Source: Methylohalomonas sp034521715
GTDB taxonomy: Bacteria; Pseudomonadota; Gammaproteobacteria; Methylohalomonadales; Methylohalomonadaceae
Direction: 5' to 3'
DNA length: 59,749 bases
NCBI GenBank assembly: GCA_034521715.1
Contig: JAXHLY010000005.1
Location: 1-59,749 of the forward strand
Below the pieces are notes generated by a model. That model had not been told where the DNA came from and searched no databases. It saw nothing but the letters and a program-made list of their open reading frames with translations. Positions within the stretch are counted from its first letter, which is position 1. Every line of letters begins with the position of its first letter. The position numbers and the translations under genes were made by a program. Of the stretch, positions 9,607-20,831 are shown piece after piece.

Positions 9607-9718
9607 ACCGCGATGCTGGCGCATTAAATTGCTGCAACTCCTGATTTTTGCTATTAAATAACCCTTAGAATAAATCGGAACGGGGAGGTACTGGCCACAT
9701 GAACGGGGATACGCAGTT

Positions 9719-10311
9719 ATGCTGAAATGGGGACTCACGGCACTGCTCATCTGCCTGTGGCTGCCTGCCGCCAACGGCCAGGTCACCGGCGCCGCCTACG
9801 CCCGGCCGGCAACGAGGAATACCAGGCTCGAGAATCAACAAATCCCGCGAAGAACTGCTGGTCAAGCGTGACGATAGTGTTATCCGCCGTTACCGTGCTG
9901 CCACAGGCCGCGGTGGCGGGGGTACAAAGCGCATGCTGGGGGATAAAAAAACGCCTGTAGGTGTCTATAAAATAGTCGACTTCAAGGATAACAGCCGTTT
10001 TCATTTCTTCATGCAGATCGACTATCCCGAATCTGCTGGATGCCTGGTACGGCTACAGGAATGAACTGATTGATGCGCGCGAGTTCCGTGCCATCACGAC
10101 GGCACACAAAAACAATGAACTGCCGCCCCAGAATACGGCACTGGGTGGTTATATAGGCATTCACGGTATTGGCGAAGTCAACGACGAAAAAATCATGACA
10201 TTCACGCAAGGCCAGAACTGGACAGCGGGCTGCATCGCGCTGACCAACGAACAAATCAGTGAATTGCGTCAGTTTGTATCAATTGGTACCCGTATCGTTA
10301 TCCGCGAATAA
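9719..10311 (+). CDS. L,D-transpeptidase (YkuD/YafK-like) family protein (frameshifted)
   Basis: The product is a secreted enzyme of the L,D-transpeptidase family, which crosslinks peptidoglycan or attaches proteins to it. The signal peptide is MLKWGLTALLICLWLPAANG. The catalytic domain follows in two other frames: SREELLVKRDDSVIRRY and DKKTPVGVYKIVDF, then the active-site region with GYIGIHGIGE and NWTAGCIALTN. The last of these holds the catalytic cysteine. The frame breaks near 9840 and near 10025. The catalytic His and Cys are both present, so sequence indels are more likely than loss of function. It is followed by the MotA/TolQ-like cluster in the same direction, which suggests a shared envelope role. 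Confidence 0.75.
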
Positions 10312-10368
10312 GCCAGTCACACAGCCTGGTTATTTTCCCAACACCTCGGCTTATGGAGACAGTTTGCT

Positions 10369-11183
10369 ATGAGCAGTATGCTTGCTTTTGTTCAGGACAG
10401 CCTGGCAGGCCAGCGGGTAATATCTGAGCGCGGAGAGCATCATTTATTGCTGACATGGCTGGTTTTCACCGGCACCCTCTTATTCGCCTTGTTCGTAAGC
10501 TGGCAGGAGAATCTGCTGCCACAGCTGTACGCGACCGATCGTAGCAAGATTTCATTCGCAATTACCCTGATCTATGCACTGGTTACGGCCCATTGCGCAT
10601 TCCGGATCAGCCGTCTCTCCTATGAATCCAACGAAGTGGACAGACTGAGTCGATATATTCACAGTAATCCACAGGCCCGGCTCAACCATTGAGAATAACA
10701 CCGCCAGTCTCAACGGTTACGGTCCCATACCCGACAGTTTCATGCGCCGCTACCTCAGGGATCTCGTATATCAACACAGGGCTGATTACTCCGGCGATGA
10801 CAACGAAGACAATAACGCCAGCCGCGACCTGATTGAAGTCTATGCGGCCAAGCCAAACCGACAGGAAATAGGCTGGTTTGCAACAGATATCATGTTGAAG
10901 CTTGGACTGCTTGGCACAATTGTCGGTTTTATCATGATGCTCGGCTCGGTTGCTAATATTAAAAGATTTTGATGTTTCTACCATGCAGAAAATCCTGCAA
11001 CTGATGAGTTCGGGCATGGGTACTGCCCTACTATACAACCATGGCCGGTCTGTCGTGCGAGCATGCTGGCTGCGGCGCAATACTATATGCTGGATCGCAG
11101 TGCCGATACGATGCTGGAAGTCGATGCAGCATGTTTCCGAAGTATGCCTGAAACCCGCCCTTAAGCAGCGCAACGGCGATTAA
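10369..11183 (+). CDS. MotA/TolQ/ExbB-type proton-channel protein (frameshifted)
   Basis: The assembled protein has an N-terminal membrane helix (LLLTWLVFTGTLLFALFVSW) and a second one (KISFAITLIYALVTAHCAF). Next come a charged cytoplasmic region and the channel signature: LKLGLLGTIVGFIMMLGS, then STMQKILQLMSSGMGTAL and, in a third frame, TTMAGLSC. These match the third and fourth helices of TolQ/ExbB/MotA subunits, which use proton flow to drive envelope machines. The frame breaks near 10690, 10965 and 11035, with continuing family similarity each time. It is followed by an ExbD-like gene, as expected for a stator pair. The machine it powers is not identifiable. Confidence 0.75.
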
Positions 11184-11186
11184 TCA

Positions 11187-11839
11187 ATGAGGCTAATTTC
11201 AAACAGACGCCATCGTGGTGCTGTCGATCCATTCACCGATTTGCTCTTTAATGCGTTGCTGGGTTTTACCTTTCTGTTTCTGGTCGCCATTATGTTCATG
11301 AATCCCGAGGCCAAAAGTCAGGTATTATCGATCCGAAGGCTGAATACATAATGACCATAACCTGGAAGGACTTCAGCCCCGATGATATCGACGTCTGGCT
11401 GGAAGACCCGGATGGTCAGACTACTTTATTTCCGTAATCCAGAAGTGGGCCTGCTTGCACCTTGATCGTGACGATCGCGGTATGGCCAATGACACAATCG
11501 AAGTAGCGGGTAAAGGAAATCGAGAATCCGTTAAATCAGGAAGTCGTTACGCTTCGGGGTGTTGTCCAGGGCGAATATGTGGTTAACCTCCATTATTATG
11601 CATCTGAAAGCAAGAGGCCTGTAGACGTAAACATTAATTTATCCAAGGTTAATCCTGCGCTTAAAGTCGAATATTACGACACTATAACCCTGGAAGAAGA
11701 AGGCGATGAAAAAACCGCCTTCCGTTTTCGCATCGATCGTGACGGTGATGTTGGAGGCATCAATTTCCTGCCAAAACAACTGGTATCAATTGACAAGATT
11801 AAAAAGCAATCATCAAGCAATAGGGAGATAATGACGTGA
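11187..11839 (+). CDS. ExbD-like single-helix membrane protein, unassigned (frameshifted)
   Basis: The N-terminus has the layout of ExbD/TolR/MotB-type partners: a short basic cytoplasmic tail, then one membrane helix (DLLFNALLGFTFLFLVAIMF) with an acidic residue just before it (VDPFTD). The periplasmic part continues in other frames as IDPKAEYIMTITWKDFSPDD and GEYVVNLHYYASES. It ends with TITLEEEGDEKTAFRFRIDR. This domain is beta-rich and is not a standard ExbD or OmpA-like domain. The frame breaks near 11320, 11430 and 11515. It begins four bases after the proton-channel gene and overlaps the next gene by four bases (GTGA), so the three genes are co-translated. I know of no assigned function. 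Confidence 0.6.
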
Positions 11840-12354
11840 CATTGGGCATCGCCGGACTGATTACCGCTTACGTACTGATCGCGCTTCTTCTGCTCAGTAT
11901 TAATTTTTATTCCAACTGGTCATGGAAGGTGAAAGCCGGAGCTATAATTATTACAATGGGATTTTACGTTATCTCGTATTTATCATTTCCACCGCTATTG
12001 GGCTGGCCTACCACACAGACTCCGCCTGAACGCTTCAAGTTGATTGCAGCCCATGTTAACCAGCCGGACAAGTCTACAGGAGATGAAGGCGCGATTTATC
12101 TGTGGGTAACACAAATCGAGGATCTTACATCCTATGGGCCGCCGCGCGCCTATAAATTGCCGTATACTAATTTAATGCACGAGGTTGTTATCAAGGCCAA
12201 TGCCAAACTGAAGAAAGATATACCGCAATTAGGTGAAATGCTGGAAGAAGGATCAATGAAGGTAGATGTCGAGGATAGTTCCCGGGCCGGTGTCGATTCC
12301 GTTCCCATAGAATTCTATGATTTGCCTGATCCGCTGTTTCCGGATAAAGAGTGA
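11836..12354 (+). CDS. Membrane-anchored protein of unknown function, third gene of the proton-channel cluster
   Basis: The 172-residue product starts with a GTG overlapping the stop of the previous gene. Two membrane helices lie at the N-terminus (LITAYVLIALLLLSINFY and AGAIIITMGFYVISYLSF). A periplasmic domain of about 110 residues follows, containing EGAIYLWVTQIED and SYGPPRAYKLPY. It ends with an acidic tail. I do not recognise the family. Tight coupling to the channel genes makes it a likely component of the same complex. Base composition of this gene and its two upstream neighbours appears more AT-rich than the flanking ABC transporter genes. Confidence 0.65.
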   Translation: MTLGIAGLITAYVLIALLLLSINFYSNWSWKVKAGAIIITMGFYVISYLSFPPLLGWPTTQTPPERFKLIAAHVNQPDKSTGDEGAIYLWVTQIEDLTSYGPPRAYKLPYTNLMHEVVIKANAKLKKDIPQLGEMLEEGSMKVDVEDSSRAGVDSVPIEFYDLPDPLFPDKE

Positions 12355-12386
12355 TATATACTTACTGCATACACCCGGTTGCGTTA

Positions 12387-13158
12387 TCAGCCTGGCATGT
12401 GTATCAAGCCGGCCATTTCCAGACCGCGATCGATAAGGTCATGTAGGGCCGGACGGCTCAGTGGTGGCTCTTTCCGGCCAAAATAGAGTTCTGATTTTGC
12501 ATACATATTTTTGAGTATAAACTCCCGAATAGCATCTGCATCAGCCCCGCTGGTTTGATGCTGGGCCTGTAGTGACAGACCCAGCATCACCGATAACACC
12601 TGCTCCCGTGCCATTGACCCGGAATTCGTGGCAGGATCAACACCCTGTTCACCCTTGCCCTTTGTATCCGCTTCGGCTGCGCCATGAAGCCGGTGTTACC
12701 GTCAGTGCTGATAAAAGACAGTAAAGCATCCAGTTCTTCGGGAATGTCCAGCCGTGCGGCAACGGCCCAGCGATAGAGTTCCACCGGTTGCGCCAGCCAC
12801 TCACCGGGCACATCCGCAGGATTGATTAGTTGAGGAGAAACCCGTCTTTCGACACAGCGCTGCAGATGTTCCCAGAGATTCTGGCGTAGCCAAATAAATT
12901 CAGTATCTTTAGCCAATACCGCATCATCCGGATCCCGGCCCAGCAGGAGTGGAATGCCCTGTTCATAAACCTGCCACGACTCGAAACAAGCCCAGTGTTC
13001 ATAAAAATACTGGCGCTCGAGACGATCCCTGCCCAGCCAAACGAGCGCACGATTCTGGCTGCTATCAACACTAACTGTTTCCGGCCGTGCTTCGCGGCTC
13101 GCACTGGAGCGGCCGTTGCCGAAACTGAGCTAGTCGCCATAAATTGCTTGACTCTCAT
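12387..13158 (-). CDS. Hypothetical protein downstream of tilS (frameshifted)
   Basis: Reading leftwards, the conserved-looking part runs from about 13110. It includes ALVWLGRDRLERQYF and EHWACFESWQVYEQGIPLLL, then FIWLRQNLWEHLQRCVERR, VPGEWLAQPVELYRWAVAA and, after a frame break near 12680, MAREQVLSVMLGLSLQAQ. It ends PALHDLIDRGLEMAGLIHMPG. The protein is rich in Trp and Leu and mostly helical, with no signal peptide or membrane helix. The N-terminus is uncertain because frames change near 13110; 13158 is the outermost plausible ATG. I do not recognise the family. It is the last leftward gene of the housekeeping superoperon. Confidence 0.5.
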
Positions 13159-13276
13159 TGCGGATAGATCTCTGCCGGATTAAATACATCCGCGGGCATT
13201 TGTCCAGCAGCAAACGCTGGCGGCAGCTGCCAGTAAGGATAATAACCGGTTCTCCATTCAGTCGCTCGCCCAGTCA

Positions 13277-14556
13277 TTATCCACGCGTGATGCCGGCAAT
13301 CGCGGCCACGATTGTATCGCCAACATATATCAGTGGCATCCGATCCCGTAACCATGGTGGTACCGAATATTCCTGCAGTAATTTTTTTACATTGCGGCGC
13401 CGGCGGCCGCGGCCAGCCGGACGAATGCTTTCCCCGCCCAGCCGAAAGCGGATTTCCGGCCGGTAATCCGTTAACACCGAAGCATTCAGTCCACGGCCCT
13501 GCGTACGGTGATAACACAATTCACCCAGTGGCAGTGGCAGTGTTACCCGATCCCAGACCAAACGCATTGCCGGTGTTGCCTCAGGCAGAACCGGCAATAT
13601 ATAAAGCTTGTCACGATAGCGCCGGATTTCAGCCTGTTCCCAGCTTACCAGTGGTTCACGATCCGCTGCTGCATTCAATACTTCGCCAGTAATTCGCTCC
13701 AGTATACTGGCAGAAGGCACCGGTAATCCCTGATCGCGAATCCAGATTCGCAACAGGTTACGGCGTCGATCGAGTAGGCCATCGCTTCGGAGAACGGGCA
13801 CATTCAGCGCATTATCCGCCACATCTCTGGTCTTGATCAGATCCTGTCGTGCCAGTGTCTCTGCCAAGGTAATGGTCTCGGCGGCCAATCCTGCCGCCCG
13901 TGCAATAGTACTCCTGGCCGCCGGCCAGCGCTCATAAAGCGACGGCATCACCTTATGGCGTAGATAATTACGATCATAAGCCAGATTCGTATTGCTGCTG
14001 TCCTCAATCCATTCAAGGGCATGTCGCTCGGCATAGTCACCCATGGCTTCGCGGCTAAATCCCAGTAAAGGCCTCACCAGAAACCCCGCAGCAAAAGACT
14101 GCACCTCCGGCATGGCGGACAGTCCCCGTAAACCAGCACCACGAAGCAGCTGTAGCATGAAGGTTTCTGCCTGATCATCAAGATGCTGAGCTGTCAGCAA
14201 TACCTGGCCGTGACTGCAGACAGTCCGCCAGCATTATAACGGGCTGTTCTGGCACTTGCCTCGGGACTTTCACCTCTGTCAGCTCCTGCATCAACACGAA
14301 TGATTGTCAGCGGCACGGTGAGAGACTCACAAGTATGCCGGCAATGCGTGGCCCAGTTATCGGCCTCAGGCTGCAGGCCATGATTAATATGAACAGCTGA
14401 TAGTTTGATTTGCTGTTCATTGGCCAAAGTGGCGAGTGCGTGCAATAGCACATGCGAATCCAGTCCGCCGCTATAGGCAATCAGGAAATCATGACTAACA
14501 CAAAGGCGTGCCAGAACTGTATGTAGATGGTGGTAAGTAAACTTATTTGTGTTCAC
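13277..14556 (-). CDS. tilS: tRNA(Ile)-lysidine synthase (frameshifted)
   Basis: TilS converts the wobble cytidine of the CAU-anticodon isoleucine tRNA to lysidine using ATP and lysine. The N-terminal PP-loop motif is IAYSGGLDSHVLLHAL. The second conserved segment is AQHLDDQAETFMLQLLRGAGLRGL split by a frame break near 14215. Further motifs are LVRPLLGFSR, EWIEDSSN and the DRNYLRHKVMPSL helix. The C-terminal substrate-binding domain ends with GGESIRPAGRGRRRRNVKKL and PPWLRDRMPLIYV. The exact C-terminus may be altered by another indel near 13290. The gene lies 39 bases after accA, as in several gammaproteobacteria. It is essential in most bacteria, which supports the indel being a sequence error. 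Confidence 0.9.
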
Positions 14557-14595
14557 GGAATAATTGGCAGGCTTTCAATTCAGGCTGCCAAGACA

Positions 14596-15556
14596 TTAAT
14601 CTTCCTGGAAAAAACCAGTATTGCGTAGCCGCTTGTTTCTGGTAGAAAGCATGGCGTCCATACCCATGTTGTCGAGATCCTGAAGATGTTTGGCAATAGA
14701 GATTTTGACAAGCTTGGCAATTGCCTCATAATCGCGGTGAGCCCCGCCCAAAGGTTCCGCAATCACTTCATCAGTCAATTCGAGTTCATGCAGTCGCCGT
14801 GCAGTAATGCCCAGTGCATCAGCAGCTTCTGCCGCCTTGTCGGCGCTTTTCCATAGAATCGAAGCACAGCCTTCAGGAGAAATCACCGAATAGGTACTGT
14901 ACTCAAGCATGAGCAATCGATCACAAACGCCTATGGCCAATGCACCACCCGAACCGCCTTCACCTATTACTGTAGAAATAATCGGGCTGTGTAGTTCCGC
15001 CATAACAATTAGATTGTGGGCAATAGCCTCACTTTGCCCGCGTTCCTCCGCGCCAATACCCGGATATGCTCCCGGGGTATCGATAAACGTCAAGCACTGG
15101 CAACCTGAAGCGTTCCGCTAGCCTGAGCATGCGCAAGGCCTTTGCGGTAACCCTTCAGGTCGCGGCATACCAAAATTACGATAGCAGTTTTTTCCTTGGT
15201 ATCTCTACCTTTTTGATGACCTATAACTACAAGCGGGCGGTCATCCAGTCTGGCAACACCACTTACAATTGCAGCATCATCAGCATAAGCACGATCGCCA
15301 TGCAGTTCCTCGAACTCAGTAAATATATGCTGTCATATAATCCAGCGTGTAAGGGCGTAGAGGGTGTCGTGCAACCTGAGCAATCTGCCAGGGCGTCAGA
15401 CTGGAGAATATTGACTGAGTCAGTTCGCTGACTCCGCTTACGCAGACGATTGATTTCCTCATTGATATTGATTTCCTTATCGCTGCCGACATAGCGCAAC
15501 TCCTCGATTTTCGCCTCGAGTTCGGCTATCGGACGCTCAAATTCCAGGAAATTCAT
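14596..15556 (-). CDS. accA: Acetyl-CoA carboxylase carboxyltransferase subunit alpha (frameshifted)
   Basis: AccA with AccD transfers carboxyl from biotin to acetyl-CoA, the first step of fatty-acid synthesis. The N-terminus MNFLEFERPIAELEAKIEEL is canonical. The C-terminal half is in one frame: MTFIDTPGAYPGIGAEERGQ, IGEGGSGGALAIGVCDRLLM and ISPEGCASILWKSADKA. These hold the oxyanion and CoA-binding loops. Between 15100 and 15430 the reading frame changes at least twice; the intervening frames give family sequence around SLTPWQIAQVARHPLRPYT and the KEKT/RDLKGYRKGLAHA region. Total span fits about 320 residues, the usual length. It sits 77 bases after dnaE. Confidence 0.92.
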
Positions 15557-15633
15557 AAGGTTGCAAAGCCTCTAATTGTTTAATATTCAATAAGTTGCAG
15601 CATTTCTTTTAATTACTGTAATAAATTCTAACA

Positions 15634-18600
15634 TTATCCTCTCCCAGTAATGAACGCAAGTCTAGTCAATAATTCATCATTGAGACCGTACTTTCCAGTC
15701 GTTGCCCAGTTGTAGACGTGTTTTAGCCATCCCATTGTAATACTCAACCACAACATTACTGGCATTGGCCCTATATTGACCGAGAATGTGTTGCAGTGAC
15801 TGGATAAAGTGATTCATATCTCCAGCATTCTCTATGATCAGGAGCAGTGTTGCGTACTCTACTCGCATTGTATCCAGATCGAGTACTTCATTTACGGTTA
15901 TGGTATATCCCGTTTCGTAAAAATCATCACGCTCGACTCTGCCGCGGATAATAACGAGCTGGTCCTTTACAAGCAATGCTCGATATTTCTGGTAGGCATC
16001 AGTATAAACAGTTACCGGTACGCGGGCCGTTCTGTCATCCAGCCTGATCTCTGCCATTCTGCCGCGCCGTCCCGTACGGGTACGTATATTGGCGATATAT
16101 CCTGCTACTGTTACCGGCGAATCACCAGGCTGTAAATCATCAAGTCTGGCAGTAATAAACTGTGCGAGCTCAGATTCGTAGCGAGTAATTGGATGCCCTT
16201 TAAGATACAAACCCAGCGTATCCTTTTCCCCCTGAAGGCGCTCTGCATCGTCCCACTCCGGCATTTGCAAATAATTGTCTGAGGATTCAGCGTTAGTAGC
16301 GACAGTATCAAGACCAAAAAGATCATTCTGTCCAACACGATCATTATTGATCGTCTGTTCAGCCAGTTGAATTGCCTTGTATAGGCTCGCCATCAAACTG
16401 CTACGATTTTGGCCAAACTATCTAGAGCTCCGCAGCGGATCAGTGCCTCTATCACCCTGCGATTAACCTTTTTAAGGTTACAGCGTCTGCAGAAATCAAA
16501 AAGATCATGATATTTTGATTCTCTTCTGCCCTCAATAATCGAATCAACGGCATTGTAACCAACTCCCTTAACAGCGCCAAGACCATAACGCACGGTTCCT
16601 TCATCAGCTACACTGAACTGATAATTGCTACTATTGACACAGGGTGGCTGCAAATCCTAAATTCATTCGCCTTAATTCTTCACATAACAGTACAACCTTG
16701 TCCGTATTATCCATATCAGAAGAAAGCACTGCAGCCATGAATGCAGCTGGATAATGCGTTTTCAAGCCAGGCTGTCTGATAGGCAACCAGTGCGTAGGCT
16801 GCCGAGTGAGATTTGTTAAATCCGTAACCGGCAAATTTTTCCATAAGATTGAATATATAAACCGCCTTTTCTTCCCTGACACCATTAGCTATTGCTCCAT
16901 TCATGAATATATCACGCTGTTTTTCCATTTCATCAGGCTTTTTCTTTCCCATTGCACGCCGTAGCAAATCAGCCGCCCCCAATGTATAACCAGCCAGTAC
17001 CTGGGCAATCTGCATAACCTGCTCCTGGTACAGGATTACACCATATGTCGGTTTCAGTACCGGCTCCAGTGCAGGATGTGGATAATCAATACGTAGCTTG
17101 CCATGTTTCGATCAACAAAATCATCAACCATGCCTGATTGCAATGGTCCCGGACGAAATAAAGCCACTAGTGCAATCAGGTCCTCAAAGCTGTCTGGCTG
17201 CAGACGCTTAATAAGCTTGCGCATACCATCTGACTCCAGCTGAAATACTGCTGTTGTATTTGTTTTTTGTATAAGCTCGTAAGTTTTACTGTCGTCAAGT
17301 GGAATGGTTGATATATCTAATAGCGGTTCTTCTTGTAAATTACGTCTTTCGTTAATATCACGTACTGCCCACTCGATAATAGTCAGCGTACGAAGCCCAA
17401 GGAAATCGAATTTTACCAGTCCTATAGCTTCTACATCTCCCATATCGAACTGGGTAACTGTGTTCTCGTTACCCTGCTCGGCATAAAGCGGCATGTATTC
17501 AGTCAGAGGTTTTGGCGCTATAACAACGCCCCCGGCATGCCTGCCGGCATTGCGGCATAGACCTTCAAGTTTCAGGGCATGATCTATAAGTATAGATACA
17601 TCATCCTCAGAGTTATAACGTTCCTTGAGTGAGTTTTCTTCCTCAAGTGCACGCGATAATGTCATGCCTATCTCAAACGGAACCAGCTTTGCCAACTGAT
17701 CAACAAATCCGTATGGGTGGCCCAGAGCCCTGCCTACATCACGTACAACTGCCTTTGCTGCCATGGTGCCATATGTGATTATCTGCGAAACCTGGTTGCG
17801 GCCATAACGATCTGCAACATAACCTATGACTTCATCACGCCTCTCCATACAAAAGTCGATATCAAAATCAGGAAGAGAAACGCGTTCAGGATTCAAAAAG
17901 CGTTCAAACAGAAGATCGTAGTCCAGCGGATCCAATGCTGTTATACCCAACGCATAAGCAACAAGCGATCCGGCTCCTGAACCACGGCCAGGCCCGACAG
18001 GTATATTCTGTGATTTTGCCCAACGAATAAAATCAGCAACAATCAGAAAATACCCAGAGAACCCCATAGAGGTAATAACATTCAACTCACGTTTCAGTCG
18101 CTGTTCATAATCCGTTCGATTAACAACTTCATGTCGCTGCTTGGCCCTGACCAGCACCCGTTCTTCAAGACCACGAGTGGTCTCCTCTACTAGCAAACTA
18201 TCCTGATTGTGCCCTTCTGGTACCGGGTAATCCGGCATATTTGGCTTATCAAGTTCCAGCTCTAGATTGCAACGCTGTGCAATCAGCAATGTATTATCGA
18301 CGGCCTCCTGACTGTCGGCGAATAGTTGACGCATTTCAGTCGGGCTGCGCAAATATTGTTCACTGCTATAAATTCTCGGCCGTCGAGGATCTGAAAGCGT
18401 TCTACCTTGCTGAATACAAACCCTGATTTCATGGGCCTCAAAATCATGAGGGTTCATAAAGCGTACGTCATTCGTGGCCACAACAGGTACATCGGTACTC
18501 TGCAGCAAGATTGACAATATGGCCGGTCAATTCATTCTCGAATTCGCGTCCACAACGGGTTATCTCAAGCATGTAGCGATCAGAAAAATGCTCAACCAGT

Positions 18601-19066
18601 TATCAATATGTCGGCGAGCGGAATCGGGATTGCCACTTGTCAGAGCATAACCGACATCTCCCTCCATGGCACTGCTAATGGCGATCAGGCCTTCATTATG
18701 CACCTTTATCCAGTGCGGGCTTATAGTCGGAATACCCTGGACCTGCCCGTGTACATATCCCTTGGTGATCAGTTGACAAAGATTTCTATAACCCGAGATA
18801 TTCTGGCACAGAAGTATAAGCTTTGTTATATCCTGAGATTTCTCGTCTACAGCTACTGTAACCTCTGCACCTATAATTGGTTTTATTCCTGCCTTTTCAG
18901 CAGCACGATAAAACTTTATAACAGAGAAAAGATTATTTATTTCCGTCAACGCTAGTGCGGGCATACCCAGAGCGGCAGCATGATTTACTGCTTCATTAAT
19001 GCGCAAAAGTCCGTCTGAAATGGAGTATTCACTATGGACATGCAAATGTACAAACGAATCAGGCAT
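15634..19066 (-). CDS. dnaE: DNA polymerase III alpha subunit (multiply frameshifted)
   Basis: DnaE is the replicative polymerase. The PHP domain starts the protein (SFVHLHVHSEYSISDGLL). The palm carries GPGRGSGAGSLVAYALGIT and the catalytic aspartates in LPDFDIDFCMERRDEVI. Further signatures are AGRHAGGVVIAP, VKFDFLGLRTLTII, LIALVALFRPGPL and GYGFNKSHSAAYALVAYQTA. The C-terminal OB-fold is GYIANIRTRTGRRGRMAEI. The frame breaks near 18590, 18525, 17105, 17050, 16720, 16640 and 16395, and again near 15683. After this last break a different frame reads NDELLTRLAFITGRG, the usual C-terminus. Total span equals about 1144 residues, normal for DnaE. So many breaks in an essential gene indicate sequence error. 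It begins five bases after rnhB. Confidence 0.95.
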
Positions 19067-19071
19067 GGTAA

Positions 19072-19641
19072 CTAGAGGCAGTCCGCAACGGGCCTGAATG
19101 ATCGTCTGTGAACGGGTGTTACTCCCAGTCTGTGCAGAGCATCAATATGGGCTCTGGTTGGATAACCTTTATTCCGTGCAAAATCGTAACCTGGATAGCG
19201 TCGATCCAGCTCAATCATTTCCCTATCACGATACACTTTGGCAATAATGGATGCGGCGCTTATTGAGGGAATCAGGCTATCACCGTTTACCACGGGTTCA
19301 ACACTGCAGCCAAGGCCCGGACAGTGATTACCATCAACCAAGGCGTGATCAGGCATCATATCCATTGCTGTAAAGGCCCGTTTCATAGCCAGAAGGCTGG
19401 CCTGAAGAATATTAATTCTGTCGATTTCCTCGACATCTGCCCGCCCGAGCCCAATAGACAGAGCACGTTCATGAATTAACTCATATAATTTCGAACGGCG
19501 TGCGGCGCTGAGTCTCTTGGAATCAGTTAGTCCGGAAATTGCTGTCCCGGGATTGAGTATGACTGCAGCCGCGATAACCGGGCCAGCCAAGGGACCCCGC
19601 CCCGCTTCATCAATCCCGACAATGACCCCTGTTGCATCCAT
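19072..19641 (-). CDS. rnhB: Ribonuclease HII
   Basis: RNase HII removes ribonucleotides from DNA and RNA in RNA-DNA hybrids. The 189-residue protein opens with GVIVGIDEAGRGPLAGPVIA, which holds the first Asp-Glu catalytic pair. It continues with LTDSKRLSAARRSKLYELI, DHALVDGNHCPG (third carboxylate) and SAASIIAKVYRDREMIELDR (fourth). The ending YPTRAHIDALHRLGVTPVHR is typical. The ATG at 19641 sits at the normal distance before the GIDEAGRG motif. It lies between lpxB and dnaE in the classical order. No frameshift is visible. Confidence 0.97.
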   Translation of the reverse strand: MDATGVIVGIDEAGRGPLAGPVIAAAVILNPGTAISGLTDSKRLSAARRSKLYELIHERALSIGLGRADVEEIDRINILQASLLAMKRAFTAMDMMPDHALVDGNHCPGLGCSVEPVVNGDSLIPSISAASIIAKVYRDREMIELDRRYPGYDFARNKGYPTRAHIDALHRLGVTPVHRRSFRPVADCL

Positions 19642-19670
19642 AAATAATTAATACATGAGGCTTGCAAAGT

Positions 19671-20793
19671 TTAATAACTGCACTTGCCGCTTTGTGACTG
19701 GCGCCAAGCCTCATATTGCAGTGAAGACTGGTAAATTTTTCTACAACTTGTTTCTCTATCCGCTTTGTTATACAACCAATTCATTACTGAAGGAGCCAGA
19801 TATTCCGCCTTGACATCACCCTGATAGTACTCAGGCACTATAGTATCCCGTGCAATAATATTTGGCAGCCCGGCCCATCTGGTGGATACAAGCAAACGAA
19901 TGATGTAGAAGCTTAATGGTGACAATGCATAGCCGATAACCATTGGTTTTTTCAACAACATGGCCTCCAGAGTAATTGTACCCGATGCCAAAAGGGCAAC
20001 ATCACAGGCCTGTAATACCTGACGAGAGCAACCACTGTAAATATGGATTGGCAAATTAGGCGCATGTTTGTGAATCTGCGACTGCATTGTTTCTTTCATA
20101 TTTTCATTTATCAGGTTACTAACGAATACTATATTTTCATTCTGTTCGTGACATGCCAACGCTGTCTCCAGAAAAGGCCTAACTAATCTTGCCAATTCCT
20201 TTTCACGACTGCCAGGCATCAATGCAATTACAGGGCACTCCGGTGTGATATTCAGTGATTTTTTTGCAGAGCCGGTATCAATTTCCAAAGGGATGGAATC
20301 AGCCAGAGGATGACCGACACATTCGACATCCAGGTTGACGTCTTTATAAAATTCGGTCTCAAAAGGGAATAAGGTCAGCAGTTTATCTGCTGATCGTGCT
20401 ACCTTCTTAATCCTGCCCCGACGCCAGGCCCATACACTGGGACTAACATAATGCATGGTCTTTATACCTGCATTACGCAGTTGCTCCTCAAGTGTGAGAT
20501 TAAAATCAGGGGCATCAACACCAATAAATACATCCGGCGGGTTATCAAGAAAATAATGTTTGAGCCTATTACGAATACTCGCGAGCTCCGGATATTCCAG
20601 TATTACTTCTGTAATACCCATAACTGCTAAACATGACATGGGAAAATGCGCATATCCCCCCATATCGACAAGGCGTGGACCCAAAATGCCTTCAAATCTT
20701 ACGTCCGAATATGTTTCTCTTACCGCACGTAATCAGATTTGCCGCAAGCGCATCCCCCGAGGGTTCCCCAACAACAATTCCAATCCGAAGCAT
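19671..20793 (-). CDS. lpxB: Lipid-A-disaccharide synthase (frameshifted)
   Basis: LpxB joins UDP-diacylglucosamine and lipid X to form the lipid A disaccharide at the inner membrane. The N-terminus MLRIGIVVGEPSGDALAANL holds the GEPSGD motif and starts at 20793. The frame then breaks near 20745. The main frame contains FEGILGPRLVDMGG in part, then HYVSPSVWAWRRGRIKKVAR, ALMPGSREKELARLVRPFLE, CDVALLASGTITLEAMLLKK and MVIGYALSPLSF. A further break probably lies near 19725. There the alternative frame gives RLGASHKAASAVIKLCKPHV, which resembles the family C-terminus, and would carry the end to about 19610, overlapping rnhB. Part of the lpxD-fabZ-lpxA-lpxB run. Confidence 0.95.
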
Positions 20794-20831
20794 CTCAAGA
20801 CTGAACTCTGTAATGGCATAATATGAGCACG

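Noticed and set aside
15634..19066. Programmed frameshifting or split-gene DnaE
   Set aside because: The breaks are many, irregular and not at slippery-site or intein borders, and similar breaks occur in unrelated genes. Sequence error is simpler.
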